A stretch of DNA of 64,000 nt from Carposina sasakii. Lineage: Eukaryota; Arthropoda; Insecta; Lepidoptera; Carposinidae. Under the pieces are notes generated by a model that saw only the letters and a list, made by a program, of their open reading frames with translations, searched no databases and was not told the DNA's origin. Below are positions 52,296 to 63,710 of this stretch, in pieces (the stretch's first letter is position 1; each line of letters begins with the position of its first letter). The position numbers were made by a program, and so were the translations under genes. The stretch is from assembly GCA_014607495.2 (NCBI GenBank), contig CP053154.1, positions 15,190,001 to 15,254,000 on the forward strand, written 5' to 3'.

Positions 52296-54883
52296 GAATA
52301 ACGCTAAACCTAATTACTCGAAAATATAAGAAAGATACGCGCCAAATTCCCGTCTCCAAAGTACTACAATAAATGCCTCCGCGGTATGCAATAAACCAGA
52401 TTACAGTTGCCTTCAACATGTAGACTGGATTCATCTTTCCTCATACTCCCGCTTGTAAACCTCGGCTCGTTCAAACGATTAGTCATTTACAACGAGCGGT
52501 ATCCTCCATGAAGCAGGTATCAAGGGGAGCTGTGGTTAAAGTAAACATGTGAACGTAAACAGTAGACACCTGTGACTTAGTCTGCATGAATAATAATAAT
52601 TTAATAATTTTATTTATTGGACAAAACACATAGGCATACATTTATGGGGTGCCTTGGTTTCCACACTAGGATTCCCTGTGTCGTGGAAATCAGGCTCTTC
52701 TATTGATTCTACAATTTTGTGCACAAAACCAAGGTCTTAGTAGAAGATAGGAAAATAAAATAATATTAAAACAATTAAAATTAATGATACATAGGTTATT
52801 AAATTGGTACTGGATTATACAAAAAACATGCAAAATTACAAACATTTTTAATAACTAATTAATAGACTAATTAGTGAAATAAAATAATTAAAGGTTTTGT
52901 TGTGAGAAAGTGTGTGCGAGCGTGTGTATGCATTTCAATATTTTTAGGCGCTTAAACATTAGCTAATGACATTAGCTTATGTGTTATTATTTTTATTTAT
53001 TTATTATTACCCGAATGCGTTTAGAATAGTAATTTTACAGCATGACAGCATACACCAATGTGCCATGAATTACGATATAAGCAGTAGTTAATTAGTTTTC
53101 ACATCATTTATTATAGTAGTATAGGATAATAGTAATAAATAACCTAACATTTTATTCCTATCACGTCTTTTTTTCCACCCGACAACGTCGCAACATGGTG
53201 ACAACATTAGACAAGGCCATCTCCACGTCCAATCAGCTCCATGTGATCCCCGCAGTGGCTCGTTTGTCAACTTATTTGCGAGTTTCAATCATGACCAACC
53301 ATTGCTAACTTTAATTAATGCCGTTCATTTGTAAAATTAATTATGGCTTTGATCTTAGTGAGATTTGAAATCAAGTTTTAGCTCGTTAATCATTTGGGCA
53401 TTAGAGAGGTAATTATAAGTTTTGTGATAAGATATCTCTTTTTTAACTGTCTGAAAATTTTCAAAGGAAAAAGTCTTTTCTTATTCTTAATTCGTTATTT
53501 GTGATAAATAACTGTACCTCTGCCACGAGTTTTTGACATAATTTGTTACCTTTATTTTATTACAATAATTTGCAGCTATTGACAATTTAAAACCAGAATC
53601 GATGTATCTGTTTCATACAAAATAATGAGGTCAGTCGAAACACAAGACCAATTCCAATACTAGAGATCAAAAAGAATCTCAAATTTCTTGAAATTTTGAA
53701 TGAAACAATGAAAGACTTATGCCAATATATGCATGAAATCTTTGAAGACCGATTATTGAAATTGTGTGTTTGAGAATGTATCTTATGGTAAAGATAAAGA
53801 TCGTCAAAATATTAATTTAGATAGTGTGTATATAGATAGCCTTACTTACATTAAAATACAAGCCAACTTTAATTCACTAACGCTAGTTACATTCACCAAT
53901 CTGATACGACATTCACCAATACTACATTTAGGGCTTCACAAAACATCCTCTATCTCTCCGCTCGGTAGTTAAACTTAAAGAGCAATTTAGTTGAATTCAC
54001 GCCCGAGTGCGCCGGCTCTAGCCTTCAGCTTTGTAGTTTTTGCAGGAACAAGGTTAAAGCCAAACACCTCCTACTTTGTGAACTACCCAGCGATTGTAGC
54101 TAGCCACAATGTTATTCCAACTTTGTAAAGGTTTATCTAAATAGGATACATTGTTTTAGCTGTGTATTAACGTTTTTGTTTTAAACTGAGTTAATATTAT
54201 GTAGCTACGAGTATAACCTATTTAAAATGACTTGGAAACATTTCGCATTGGATTCATTAGCGATAGCTAGATTGTGGTATTTGTGCCCGAAAAGCGGTGG
54301 TTGGCTCACCACGTGAGGCTTAATAAGCTAACTGGTGAAAAGTATTATAAAAATCTCTGCTTAGTTTATAATGTAAGCTAATCTAATAGATTTTTTTTAA
54401 TAAGACATATTCTTTACATAATTTTAATAACAAACTACGGATTCAGTTAGGTATCGTATATTAATCAAATAGATAAAGATACGGTTTCTATAGGTATAAA
54501 TATAATATTATCTACCTGTTTCAATGCTAAAACCTATTACGAACCCAATGTCCCTAAGCAGTTAATCTAAAAAGGTTGACTTTTCTTTATACAAACCACA
54601 ATTTCAGTTTTATTGGAATAAAATTGTCTTCTGGGTAATCCATTATAAATGAATAAATATTTAAACATTTAAGGTAAAGTACATTCACTAACGAATATAC
54701 CTTTACCTGTTAACTATTTCATTTTAAAATTAATCAGAGTACCGGCCCAGACATATTCGATTAGGTAAATACATCAAAAGCCACTTTACCACATTCTGCG
54801 TAGATACTACTAACTCATGAATAAAAAATATCTATGAGTAACCCTAAATTATTGTAAGCTAAGTTTGTTAGAAATATGTTAGA
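52296..54883. other. Unassigned AT-rich stretch
   Basis: 52590-52760 ('TTTATTTATTGGACAAAACA', 'CTAGGATTCCCTGTGTCGTG') has the look of a minus-strand LINE 3' region, but I cannot assign it. No gene. Confidence 0.35.
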
Positions 54884-55150
54884 CTAGTGGCCCGCCCTCG
54901 CTTCGCTTCGGTACATATCAGTACATAGCTACAACTTCATAATTATGGTTTTCGTAAAAAGAATTGAATTCCCGTTTGTCCTTTTGCGTGGGAATTTCGG
55001 GAAATCCATTCTTAGTGCTTTCTCGTAAACCCTAATGAACATATATGCCCGATTTCAGCTTCATATGTATAGCGCTTTTCGTAAAAATTTTGAATTCCCG
55101 TTTGTTCCCTTCCCGTGCGAATTTCGGAAAACCCTTATAGCCTATGTTAA
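54884..55150 (-). mobile_element. Helitron-type non-autonomous element, decayed
   Basis: Plus strand starts ACTAGTGGCCCGCCCTCGCT (Helitron 3' end on the minus strand) and contains two tandem-like blocks: 'CGTAAAAAGAATTGAATTCC' and 'CGTAAAAATTTTGAATTCCC', each followed by 'CCCGTTTGT' and 'GGGAATTTCGG'-type sequence. Its 5' end is not resolved. Confidence 0.55.
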
Positions 55151-57406
55151 TCGGAGTCTAATTAGGATTCTAACGGTGAAAAAATTCCTTTCAAATTCAC
55201 GATAAAACTTAACTCATAAAATATTACCTATATATATGTAGTAATTTGAGAAGTTTGGGTAAAGTGAAACAACACAAAGCAGTCTGAACGCCTGAGGTGT
55301 CCCAACGTTCTATTTATAAACGAAACGGGAATTCGTTCAAAAAGGGTCGCTTTCGGAAATTAGCTTTTAAATACTTCTCAAAGCCATAGTATGTCGTCAC
55401 GTATTGTGATTGCGAGTGTAGTCTAGAAAGTTATATGAACAAATAGACATATTTTTGGTTGTTCATTCCCAATAATGTAAAACTGCGCTGACCGTCTTCT
55501 GTGATACACAAGAGTATTAACCGTGAAAGCTGAATTCAGCTAAACTTTTCAAATGTGTTGCCACTATAACAACAAATACTTTAAAACGAAAAATAAAAAT
55601 TAATATGGGGCTTCCATACAATAAACTTGTTTTTAGCCAATTTTTTAAAGTCTGTTGAAAACAAGGAAAAGCGACCGGTCGTAATTTTGAACATAAAGGG
55701 GCGGTCGAGCAATAGAAATTCGTTGTTTTATAATCGCTATAATATTTCACATCCACGAATATCTAAGTAAGTACCTACCATCCTTTTTATATGAGAAGTT
55801 AAGCCATTGAAAAAGTAACTGAGAACGGACAATTGAAGGGTTCTTACAGTTAACCCTGGGTATTATGGTCGAGCCCTTAAAGGTATTGTCTCTGTCGTCC
55901 AGTTATTAAATTTCCGTCCACTCGAGCTCCCAGCAAGGCACTTCACAACTACACGATATTGAATTCTTTTCGAACTATGAATGTAAAGTTGTACCTGGAT
56001 CCAAACATACAAATACGTGATTGAAGTGAACGAAACTTAATTTCTCTATCTAGGTTCCTAAGTTAAACAGAGACACAATAGTTACTTATTATTTGTTAGT
56101 TTATGGTAAGTCTATATACTTACGCCCGTATTTTTAGTTCTAACTTTCCCCGAGATCACTCGGGTGAGAGATATTTTATTTTGTTTAATTCTCCAGTTAT
56201 TTCTCAATGACTAAGTGTAATTGAAGCACAAGTTAAATATTAGACAGAAATGTCAGGTAATTGCTTCAAGTAGGTATTTGGGCTTTCGAATCCAGATACA
56301 TTTAGCATTTATGATTCTTTCCGTAACCTACGTAAAGGATGTCCAACAAAGTGGAAAATTGATCTTTTGGGTAACCAAAGATGGCCGAAATTGAGGGCCT
56401 ATAGTAATGAAAGGACAGTTACGACTTCTCGAGTGCCCTTTTGACGTTTATACTGTGGAATATAGCTCGGTGGTGCGGTGATTGAAATTCGACAGCCACA
56501 TCTATGTGTCATATAACTTTATAAAAATAAATATATTAAATAATTAATGGAGTTTTATATTTAGGAAAACCTTCCCATGCATATTACCGATAGTTTCCCA
56601 ACATTTTATTTGATGATAAAAACAAAAATATTTTAAAAAATAATATCAACCACTGTCGCGGTAGAATCCTACTATTTCATTGACGTTTCTACCTAAGGTT
56701 TCTGTTTCTATTCGTTGGTCATGTTTAATTAATGCTATGTATATGTAATCTTGAACTTTTATCTAAAAAAATCTTCTTGTAGAATGTGCGTGAAAATAAA
56801 CCTGCTAGCTCATAATAATTTTGAAACATAGCCCGCTATTACCTAAAGTGTGGCTCATTATTGAGTACCAGTGGATGGTGAATAGGTTCATCGTAATTAG
56901 ACCCTATTACGAAGCCCCACTAGTTTATTTTATATAACAATATTATTTGATATTATTAAGAACTGTTATCAAGTAATGACAACTTCAGGATATTTATCAC
57001 AGAGGATATGCAGAGAATGGAAACTACTTTTCTTTCCTTAATAACAACCAAAGAGAATACAATAAGACAGATGAAGGCCATGTTTTCGAAATTACTTATC
57101 CTCAAAATTAATTGCCATTCTCGAGAACTCTAACAAAACAAAAAACTCATAAAACAATTTATATTATTGTTTTGCACAAAATTTGAATTGATTAGAAGTA
57201 TCTGAACGTAGCCACTATGATTTATGGGATCTCTCAAAATGAATATGTTACATAATCTAACTATAGCCTTCTCCAGATTCTAAGCTATCTATGTCCATAT
57301 TCATTTAGCATTTGTGTCTGAAAGGTCCATATCATTACATTGTGATCCCATGGATATGTACTGAGTTTACTTCAGTTAGACCATAACACCTCACATGGTC
57401 ACCTAA
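55151..57406. other. Unassigned AT-rich stretch
   Basis: No gene or recognisable element. Confidence 0.35.
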
Positions 57407-57758
57407 TCTTAATATATATAAATCTCCTGTCACGATGTTTGTCCGCGATGGACTCCTAAACTACTTAACCGATTTTAAAATAAATTGGCACACCGTGAGC
57501 AGTCTGGTCCAACTTGAGAGATAGGATAGCTTAGATCTTTAATTATAGTCGCAATTTTATTTTATTGCAAATTATTTGTCTATAATTAATTGACAGTCAC
57601 AATTATCTGTTAACTCCAAAAGATTCTAACAGATGTCGATACTTTTCGACTGGATTGAGTAAGTAATCAATAGATGGCACTGCTATGGTAAACCGACAAT
57701 CGTGTCATATAAGCTACAATTCAATTTCCACGCGGACGAAGTCGCGGGCGTCCACTAG
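57407..57758 (+). mobile_element. Non-autonomous Helitron, 352 bp
   Basis: 5' TCTTAATATATATAAATCTC, interior 'TCACGATGTTTGTCCGCGAT', 'AACCGATTTTAAAATAAATT', 'CAATAGATGGCACTGC', and 3' 'CACGCGGACGAAGTCGCGGG' then a GGACG/CGTCC-capable hairpin and terminal CTAG followed by T. The best preserved Helitron in the window. Confidence 0.7.
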
Positions 57759-57901
57759 TGTACTTATAAATCTCGTAAAATCTGAAGTTTACGCACACTA
57801 AAACCTTTATGACCCCATAAAGTTATATTTAACAGAATTTATACCCGCATAGACTCCGATAAGTCTATTCTACAACAATATTTTTAAATTCAATTTCTAC
57901 A

Positions 57902-58231
57902 TCAATTTATCGGGTGTCGGGGTAAATCCCCCGAGAGGTGCATAGCCGGCGCTCGCTTTTGCTTTATAGCCAGGTGTATAAGCATCATTTTGTTATGACA
58001 CTGTGTAGTCGGGGAAAAGGTTTGTAGCTCCTCGTTGATATCTCTCAGTGAAGTATGGCTCTCAAGGGTATTCGTAAAATGGGACACTCGATACCTCTCG
58101 CATCGCCATCGCTGACGAAGGGATGAGATTACAAGTAAAATATTGCTTTTAGTTGTTATCTTTAGTGCATGAATAAGGTGATGTTCCAAGTGTCTAAAGC
58201 CTACATACATAGGTATATTAGGTATACACAT
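57902..58231 (-). other. 109-codon open frame, unassigned
   Basis: The translation (SSLRQRWRCERYRVSHFTNT, LRDINEELQTF, HNKMMLIHLAIKQKRAPAMH) is not low-complexity and its base composition is more balanced than its surroundings. I recognise no domain. It could be a fragment of a transposon ORF or chance. Confidence 0.2.
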
Positions 58232-58239
58232 GGCGGTTT

Positions 58240-58375
58240 ATCCGAAATGGAGTAGCAAAAACTGTTGGATCATAGAGATCCCATAGGCACGTTTAGCAGA
58301 GCGGGGACCAGATGTTAATGTTCAGTGACAAGTAAGGTAAGTATCGCCTAAGAGAACGCCCGTATTTTTTGTTTC
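58240..58375 (-). repeat. Repeat D copy
   Basis: 'CCGAAATGGAGTAGCAAAAA', 'CACGTTTAGCAGAGCGGGGA', 'CCAGATGTTAATGTTCAGTG' and 'CCTAAGAGAACGCC' are the reverse complement of blocks at 22340-22520. Confidence 0.55.
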
Positions 58376-58380
58376 AGAGG

Positions 58381-58492
58381 GGTAAGCACGAACCTCTCGA
58401 TAGTTCGTAACGCTATCGTCCAACTGTCAAATCACATAGATTTTGCAAGCGAGTCGCTAGCGTTACGCCGCAAAAAAAGGTTCGTGCTTACC
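58381..58492. mobile_element. Short MITE, 15-bp terminal repeats
   Basis: GGTAAGCACGAACCT and AGGTTCGTGCTTACC are perfect reverse complements 83 bp apart. The interior has imperfect pairing ('GTAACGCTATCG' / 'CGCTAGCGTTAC'). No clear target duplication. Confidence 0.7.
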
Positions 58493-58527
58493 TCACAGGA
58501 GTATGTTGTTTTAATATATTTTTAGGT

Positions 58528-58872
58528 AAATGAAATTGTATTAGGCGTTACAATTTGGAAGTTCAAACATTCACTATGGGTGCGCCCACCACCGGGCCCT
58601 ACACCCTCCACTGACCCTCGGATCTGATAACTCATAACTGCGAAAACAGGCACTTGCACTAACTACAATACAAAGACAATACATTGCACTATTCCGAAAT
58701 CAAAATTTTTATTTCGGAATAGTGCAATGTATTGTTTTGCATGCTAGGTGCTCGGGTCTGGTTTCTCGTGGCGATTGTAGTTAGTGCAAGTGCCTGTTTT
58801 CGCAGTTATGAGTTATCAGATCCGAGGGTCAGTGGAGGGTGTAGGGCCCGGTGGTGGGCGCACCCATAGTAA
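58528..58872. mobile_element. Twin-tail Penelope remnant
   Basis: Two PLE-2-family pseudo-LTR tails head to head: left arm minus (58528-58703), right arm plus (58704-58872), meeting at 'CCGAAATCAAAATTTTTATT'. Flanked by the exact 12-bp repeat ATATTTTTAGGT (58516-58527 and 58873-58884), so it integrated as a unit. No hammerhead and no coding sequence remain. Confidence 0.85.
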
Positions 58873-58933
58873 ATATTTTTAGGTCACAAGTAGGTATATA
58901 TTTTTTCTACAACTCGGAAGAATATAAATACTA

Positions 58934-59567
58934 AAAAATTTAGGTAAAAAACCTTTTTAAAACAAGCTTTTATTTAAATGCGCTAAAAAAGAAAATAAAC
59001 TTTTACACTAAAACTTTTACTGTTAATTTATAATATCATTTCAAATTTAACACATTTGACACAATTTATATGTTATAAAAGCTTGTCGCGACATTTAAGT
59101 ACTCGTATTTACTTTCTTAGTTTTAAATTTTTAATAAGTCAAGTGAGGCCGTGCCGAGGACTGAGTGGCATGATGACATGATGTCCTGAACATACCACCT
59201 CGGGGCACCGGGGCGAACCCTGTTGTATATTACTCTCTTACTCTTCTACACGAAGCTCTGGAAGGGTCGACGGATATTTCTTCGATATGCGTGGGAACAA
59301 TATGGGAAAATCTGAAACATCAACACAAAGATGCTGCCTAATAAACATTTAAAAGTAAGAACGTAAATACGAGTACTTTAAATGTCGCGACAAGCTTTTA
59401 TAACATATAAATTGTGTTAAATGTGTTAAATTTGAAATGATATTATAAATTAACAGTAAAAGTTTTAGTGTAAAAGTTTATTTTTTCTTTTTAGCGCATT
59501 TAAATAAAAGCTTGTTTTTAAAAAGGTTTTTTTACCTAAATTTTATTTTATACTAAAAATATCTGTT
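58934..59567. mobile_element. Palindromic element with ~200-bp arms
   Basis: Arms 58934-59130 and 59349-59567 pair nearly perfectly ('AAATTTAGGTAAAAAACC', 'AACTTTTACACTAAAAC', 'AAGCTTGTCGCGACATTTAA'). The ~215-bp centre is GC-richer ('GAGGCCGTGCCGAGGACTGA', 'CACCTCGGGGCACCGGGGCG', 'GAAGCTCTGGAAGGGTCGAC') and matches nothing else here. No target duplication determined. Confidence 0.7.
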
Positions 59568-59890
59568 TCAAAATAGATTTTCAAGTTTTAGAAGTCCGCC
59601 ATATTGGATTAAGAGTGACGTCACATTTTTTTCGAGTTACTCTCAGCTAGCCCTTTAATTTGATACCCATATTGTAGGAATGCATTAAAAATAATTGGTC
59701 CGCCATTGTGGGTATGCCGCCATGTTGGATTTAGAATGACGTCACACTGTTAATCATGCATTGTCATCCGAACTGAACGTGCTCACCAAATTTCAGCCCA
59801 ATCGGTTGAGGACAAGTGCCTTAAAATTGAGTTGTAAGATTTCACCCGAACAAATATACATTGCAAGTTAAATAAAAGCTTGTAAAAAGT
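59568..59890 (+). repeat. 'GACGTCAC' dispersed arthropod repeat
   Basis: Two related blocks: 'CGCCATATTGGATTAAGAGT' plus 'GACGTCACATTTT', and 'GCCGCCATGTTGGATTTAGA' plus 'ATGACGTCACACTG', then 'CACCAAATTTCAGCCCAATC' and 'GGTTGAGGACAAGTGCC'. I know this as a widespread invertebrate repeat. 'AAATAAAAGCTTG' at its end repeats a sequence of the adjacent palindrome, so both may be one element. Confidence 0.5.
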
Positions 59891-60565
59891 GGAAGTTTGT
59901 AATTGGCATATCGTTTCTATATTGATATGTATATAGTTGTAAGTCGTTAACTTTCCTAAAATACATAAAATAAAACCACCTTATCATGCCTTGGCTTTGA
60001 ACTCGTATTGTCTCATGCTCCAACTAAAATAAACGTAGCGATTATCATGAATAGTATCAAATTAGGAAGTTATCGGTAACTTTCGACGTTCCGTCGGGAT
60101 GAATTAAGACCTCATTCATATAAACTCGACATTAATTCTTGATCTTTGACCTCTATTTTGTACTTATTAGATACTTCTAATAACTTTACTTGCTGGATTA
60201 GATGGAAGTCTCACTAGATACATTTTATTTTTCAGTAAGGCGGTCTTTCTAGCTAAGATGATTGGACTTCAGATCGTACAATTTTATTGCCCTCGTATAA
60301 TTTAATCGTTGACTCTACTCATCCATTCAAAATTAGATTTATGTAAAAAAAACAATGTGCCTACTACTATCTCGAGTACTCTAAAGGCAAAAGCTACTTC
60401 ATACAGTACGAACCTTAGTATGGTTTATTCCGTAAGATTCAAGGGTGCAATTCCGCTATTTTTTTGCCAAAACGTAACCGTTAACAAAACTCGGTGCAAA
60501 GTAATAACTTGTGTGAATAGAAAATTATTGTGAAGCAATTACTTAGTACTAAATCGTTAAGTAAC
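59891..60565. other. Unassigned AT-rich stretch
   Basis: Short ORFs only. Confidence 0.35.
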
Positions 60566-60841
60566 CAGGGGGGCAATTCTTGAAAATTTTTGAGCCGAAA
60601 CGCAACCACTAACGGACCGTTAACGAAACGCGGTGCAAAGCAATTTTTACTTACCGCTTAAATAATAAGGTATATTTTAGCACGCATAGGCGAGTATGAC
60701 AATAAAAATAAATATCTCTCTCGTGCTGAAATGTGTCTAATTACATCACCGTAAAGTAATTATTGATTTGTTCTGAGCGTCTACAACGGTTCCGTTTCGG
60801 CTTCGTTCCAACGCGAGACTTTTCGAGAATTGGCCCTCAGG
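60566..60841. mobile_element. M1 MITE, uninterrupted copy
   Basis: Ends 'CAGGGGGGCAATTCTTGAAA' and, on the other strand, 'CTGAGGGCCAATTCTCGAAA', with subterminal pairing around 'GAGCCGAAACG'/'CGTTTCGGCTC'-like blocks. 276 bp, non-coding. GTAA beside both ends is a possible 4-bp duplication. Confidence 0.65.
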
Positions 60842-60914
60842 TAAGCAGTAGAGAATGCCATAGAGGGCATTTAGTTAAGCTTTGTTTTTAAAATTTCTAT
60901 CTTCATATTAAGGG

Positions 60915-61095
60915 CTGATTGGTGTAGTTGATAGTGACACTGCTTGCGACGCCATGGGTCCCTGGATCGAATATCGATGCTTGTTTCCGACTCATTGACG
61001 TTTCTATACTTATCTATGTATTTATATACCGTTGCTTAGTACCCACGATACAAAACGATAGGGATTTTAGTGTGGGACTAGTTAATGTAATGTGG
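60915..61095 (+). repeat. SINE-B copy
   Basis: A-box-like 'CTGATTGGTGTAGTTGATAG', B-box-like 'TCCCTGGATCGAATATCG', body 'GTTTCCGACTCATTGACG', 'ACTTATCTATGTATTTATAT', 'TGTGGGACTAGTTAATG'. Longest copy of the family. Confidence 0.7.
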
Positions 61096-61610
61096 TGCAT
61101 GTGAATATATATATTTTATCTCAATGTCTATTGACTTAATGTTCCTACAGTATACCCTTACACAAGTTCTATAGTACATACATGTCTATTAACGTTGAAA
61201 TACTCTCTAACTCCTGTAATTAATCATTGGAACTAGTCAATACTGTCAACTGCTTTTAGCCAAACCACAACAACCTAAACCACTCAACTATCAACCTTAT
61301 ACCTACATCTTAAAGTGCAGTGTAACCGCAAATTAAGATGGTTATATCATAATATGTCTTGCATGAAACTAGCGTTTGAATTTGGACATTGTATTTTGTG
61401 AATAAAGTTCTCTTTAGAGTGATAGTGCGTGTTTATTTCTAAACAGTCGCAGCGCACAGTGTATATATATATACAGAGAGTCAATTTAGCTGTTGAGTAT
61501 CTACAATACTGCATAAGTGTTATCGATGCAGTTTGTGATGCCAATTTTATGCGTTATTAGACTAATTGCTAAATCGTGGTGGGTTAATTTTATACTTTAA
61601 CTAAAGTGAA
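61096..61610. other. Unassigned AT-rich stretch
   Basis: No gene seen. Confidence 0.35.
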
Positions 61611-61619
61611 ATTATATCA

Positions 61620-61820
61620 CAAAAGATCAAGAAGCAGAAGAACCACATTTCGAGGCAAGCCTTGGATTGAAACCCCCAAGAGAACCCTAAGCAGACCTGG
61701 CGGCGGACGGTCATTGCAGAGGCGAATAATGTAAGGAAGACCTGGAGCGAAATAAAACGAGATGCTCATTACCGAACGGGATGGCGGACATTTGTGGCGG
61801 CTCTCTGCCCCAGCTACATA
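61620..61820 (+). pseudogene. RTE-like LINE, extreme C-terminal fragment
   Basis: PKQTWRRTVIAEANNVRKTW, SEIKRDAHYRTGWRTFVAAL and CPS: the 'GRPKxTWRR...TWxE...RxxWRxxVxALCP' tail of RTE-like LINE proteins. Upstream frame is shifted (RGKPWIETP). Only the last ~60 residues remain. Confidence 0.65.
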
Positions 61821-61860
61821 AGTACATACACAGGAACATAAGTAAGTCAAGCTGGAATCC

Positions 61861-61940
61861 TTAGTGTGGCTGTGAGATCTCCTTAATAATCCTGCAGTTC
61901 TGGCTACCCTAATTCGGGAAAACAGCCATGCATATATGTA
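61861..61940 (+). repeat. Repeat D 3' fragment
   Basis: 'GTGGCTGTGAGATCTCC', 'ATCCTGCAGTTCTGGCTACC', 'CTAATTCGGGAAAACAGCCA' follow the D order. It lies immediately after the LINE tail. Confidence 0.5.
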
Positions 61941-62820
61941 TGTAAATAGATTTTAGAGACTTGGGATGAGCGGTATCGCCGTCAATTGCATGACTGTATT
62001 TTTCGTACACTGTGGTCGTCATATGCTTGATGTATTAGCGGCTGTCCGTCCGTCCGTCTATCCGCAATCTCAGCTCATTTGTAATACTCACGTCGAGGAA
62101 GACAATATTCTTGTGTGTTGTACTTTCCGTTGGTTTGCGGACAGTTAATATAATTGAATCCCAAATATTATGGGAATTGTTTCGCTTATTCGATAGTTCT
62201 CGTGTCAATCTGTTTGGTTTTGTATAAATGCGAAATGAACTTATCGGACGTCTGAGATATACATTGCTTGTTGGGTTTGTGAGAAATATTTTATTTAATT
62301 ATTTTACTGAAAGGAAAAAATATGTAATGTTTTAAATATTAAAGATGATTTACAAGGGAAATTAATATCATCATCATTAAAGCCGATGAAGAGGTGTGTC
62401 AGGACCGTAGCAAATGGATGTCCGTGTACTCTGCCTACCCTTGAGAAAAAGACGTAAATTTATGTATGAACATCCGAACAAAGTCACACTAGTTAGCTAG
62501 TATTACGTTTTAGTGCGGTCAGAGATAAACCCGTTAGACACAGACAGACAGTTAAAAATAATTGTTATGTGTACGCTAACACTCCCGTAGTAATTTCGTA
62601 GAGCGCCACGTTTTTCGTAGCGCTCTACGGTTTTCGTAGCACAAAATGGAGGAAAAAGATATTCTGTATTTTGTTTTTGCAGATAATATAAAGGATATTA
62701 GGAGATAGATTTAGGAACAACTCGTTAGCAATATTATTGAATACTCTCATAATAACTATATTGAAGTAAATTGGTCCAGAAAAAAATATGATTACCTGTA
62801 GCTTAAATAGTTTCTTCTAC
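61941..62820. other. Unassigned stretch
   Basis: 62600-62642 holds a short inverted-like repeat of 'GTAGAGCGC/GCGCTAC' (AGAGCGCCACGTTTTTCGTA ... GTAGCGCTCTAC). No gene. Confidence 0.35.
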
Positions 62821-62824
62821 GCAG

Positions 62825-63012
62825 TCAGTAGAGGGACAAGAGGGTATTGGTGTTTTGTAGGCGATGGGCTGACCACCTGTCACTACTAACCGAACTTGTA
62901 TCTCTACTATACCCTCAAAATTGGTCAGAAGTGGCACCATGTGGTTCTATCAGGCCCTTGGTGCTCTGCCTGCCTCGTAAGGGATAAAGGCGTAATTGTA
63001 TGTATGTATGTA
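62825..63012 (+). repeat. SINE-C copy, 5'-truncated
   Basis: Starts at 'GTCAGTAGAGGGACAAGAGG' and runs to the (TATG)n tail. Confidence 0.85.
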
Positions 63013-63097
63013 AATGGTTTTTTTGTCATCATATTGCTATGTTTTAAAATCATTATTCTATATTGACGTTACTATGTTTTTAAGTTTTCTTATATTA

Positions 63098-63254
63098 CTA
63101 GCTGCTTCCCGCGACTACGTCTGCGTAAACTTTATAGACTATATGTTATCCAGATGTATAAGCTGGCAATTTCAGTAGTTTTTGTAGAAAAAGTAACATA
63201 CATACTTCATACACATCTATCCTAAAAACCTTTCGCATTCATAATTTTAGTATT
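63098..63254 (-). mobile_element. Short Helitron-type element
   Basis: Plus 'ACTAGCTGCTTCCCGCGACT' is the reverse of a Helitron 3' end (CTAGT). Other end 'CTTTCGCATTCATAATTTTA' is the reverse of the usual 5' 'TAATATTATGAATGCGAAAG' type start. Interior 'ACTTTATAGACTATATGTTA' agrees with the family. Confidence 0.55.
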
Positions 63255-63673
63255 TTTTCTCTAGCAGTATTGAAAAAATGGAAAAATTAAAATAAAACTG
63301 CATTTTTTCCCAAATAAAATATGCCAATAAAACGTCTGTAGCAAGGTAATCCCACTGGCGGTTTCCCCCACGTGATAATGTAATGAATGCAAATCCTTTT
63401 CGAAAACAGAAATCGGGATGGCAGCCATGTTTCCGGAATGCCGACAAAGCGGAGTTCATTTGATAATTTACTCGATTATTCAATACGCATAAAAGAATTT
63501 CGCCGACGACTCGTTCTCTAGACGGAATTCAATAAAGTGAATACCGCGTTCGAATTTTGCGCAAATTCAAAAATTTTACAGCAAATTCACTAATTTTTAA
63601 ATTAAGGTATGTTTATTGCTTATGATTATTGTTGAAAAGAAATATAATATGCTTAAAGTAACAGACTTTATAA
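63255..63673. other. Unassigned stretch
   Basis: 78-codon ORF at 63247-63483 (minus) has no recognisable domain. Confidence 0.3.
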
Positions 63674-63710
63674 AGGTCACGGGGGCAATTCTTGAAATTT
63701 TTTGAGCCGA
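63674..63710 (+). mobile_element. M1 MITE end fragment
   Basis: 'GGGGGCAATTCTTGAAATTT' and 'TTTGAGCCGAACCACC' match the left end of 60566-60841; cut off by the Penelope sequence that follows. Confidence 0.55.
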
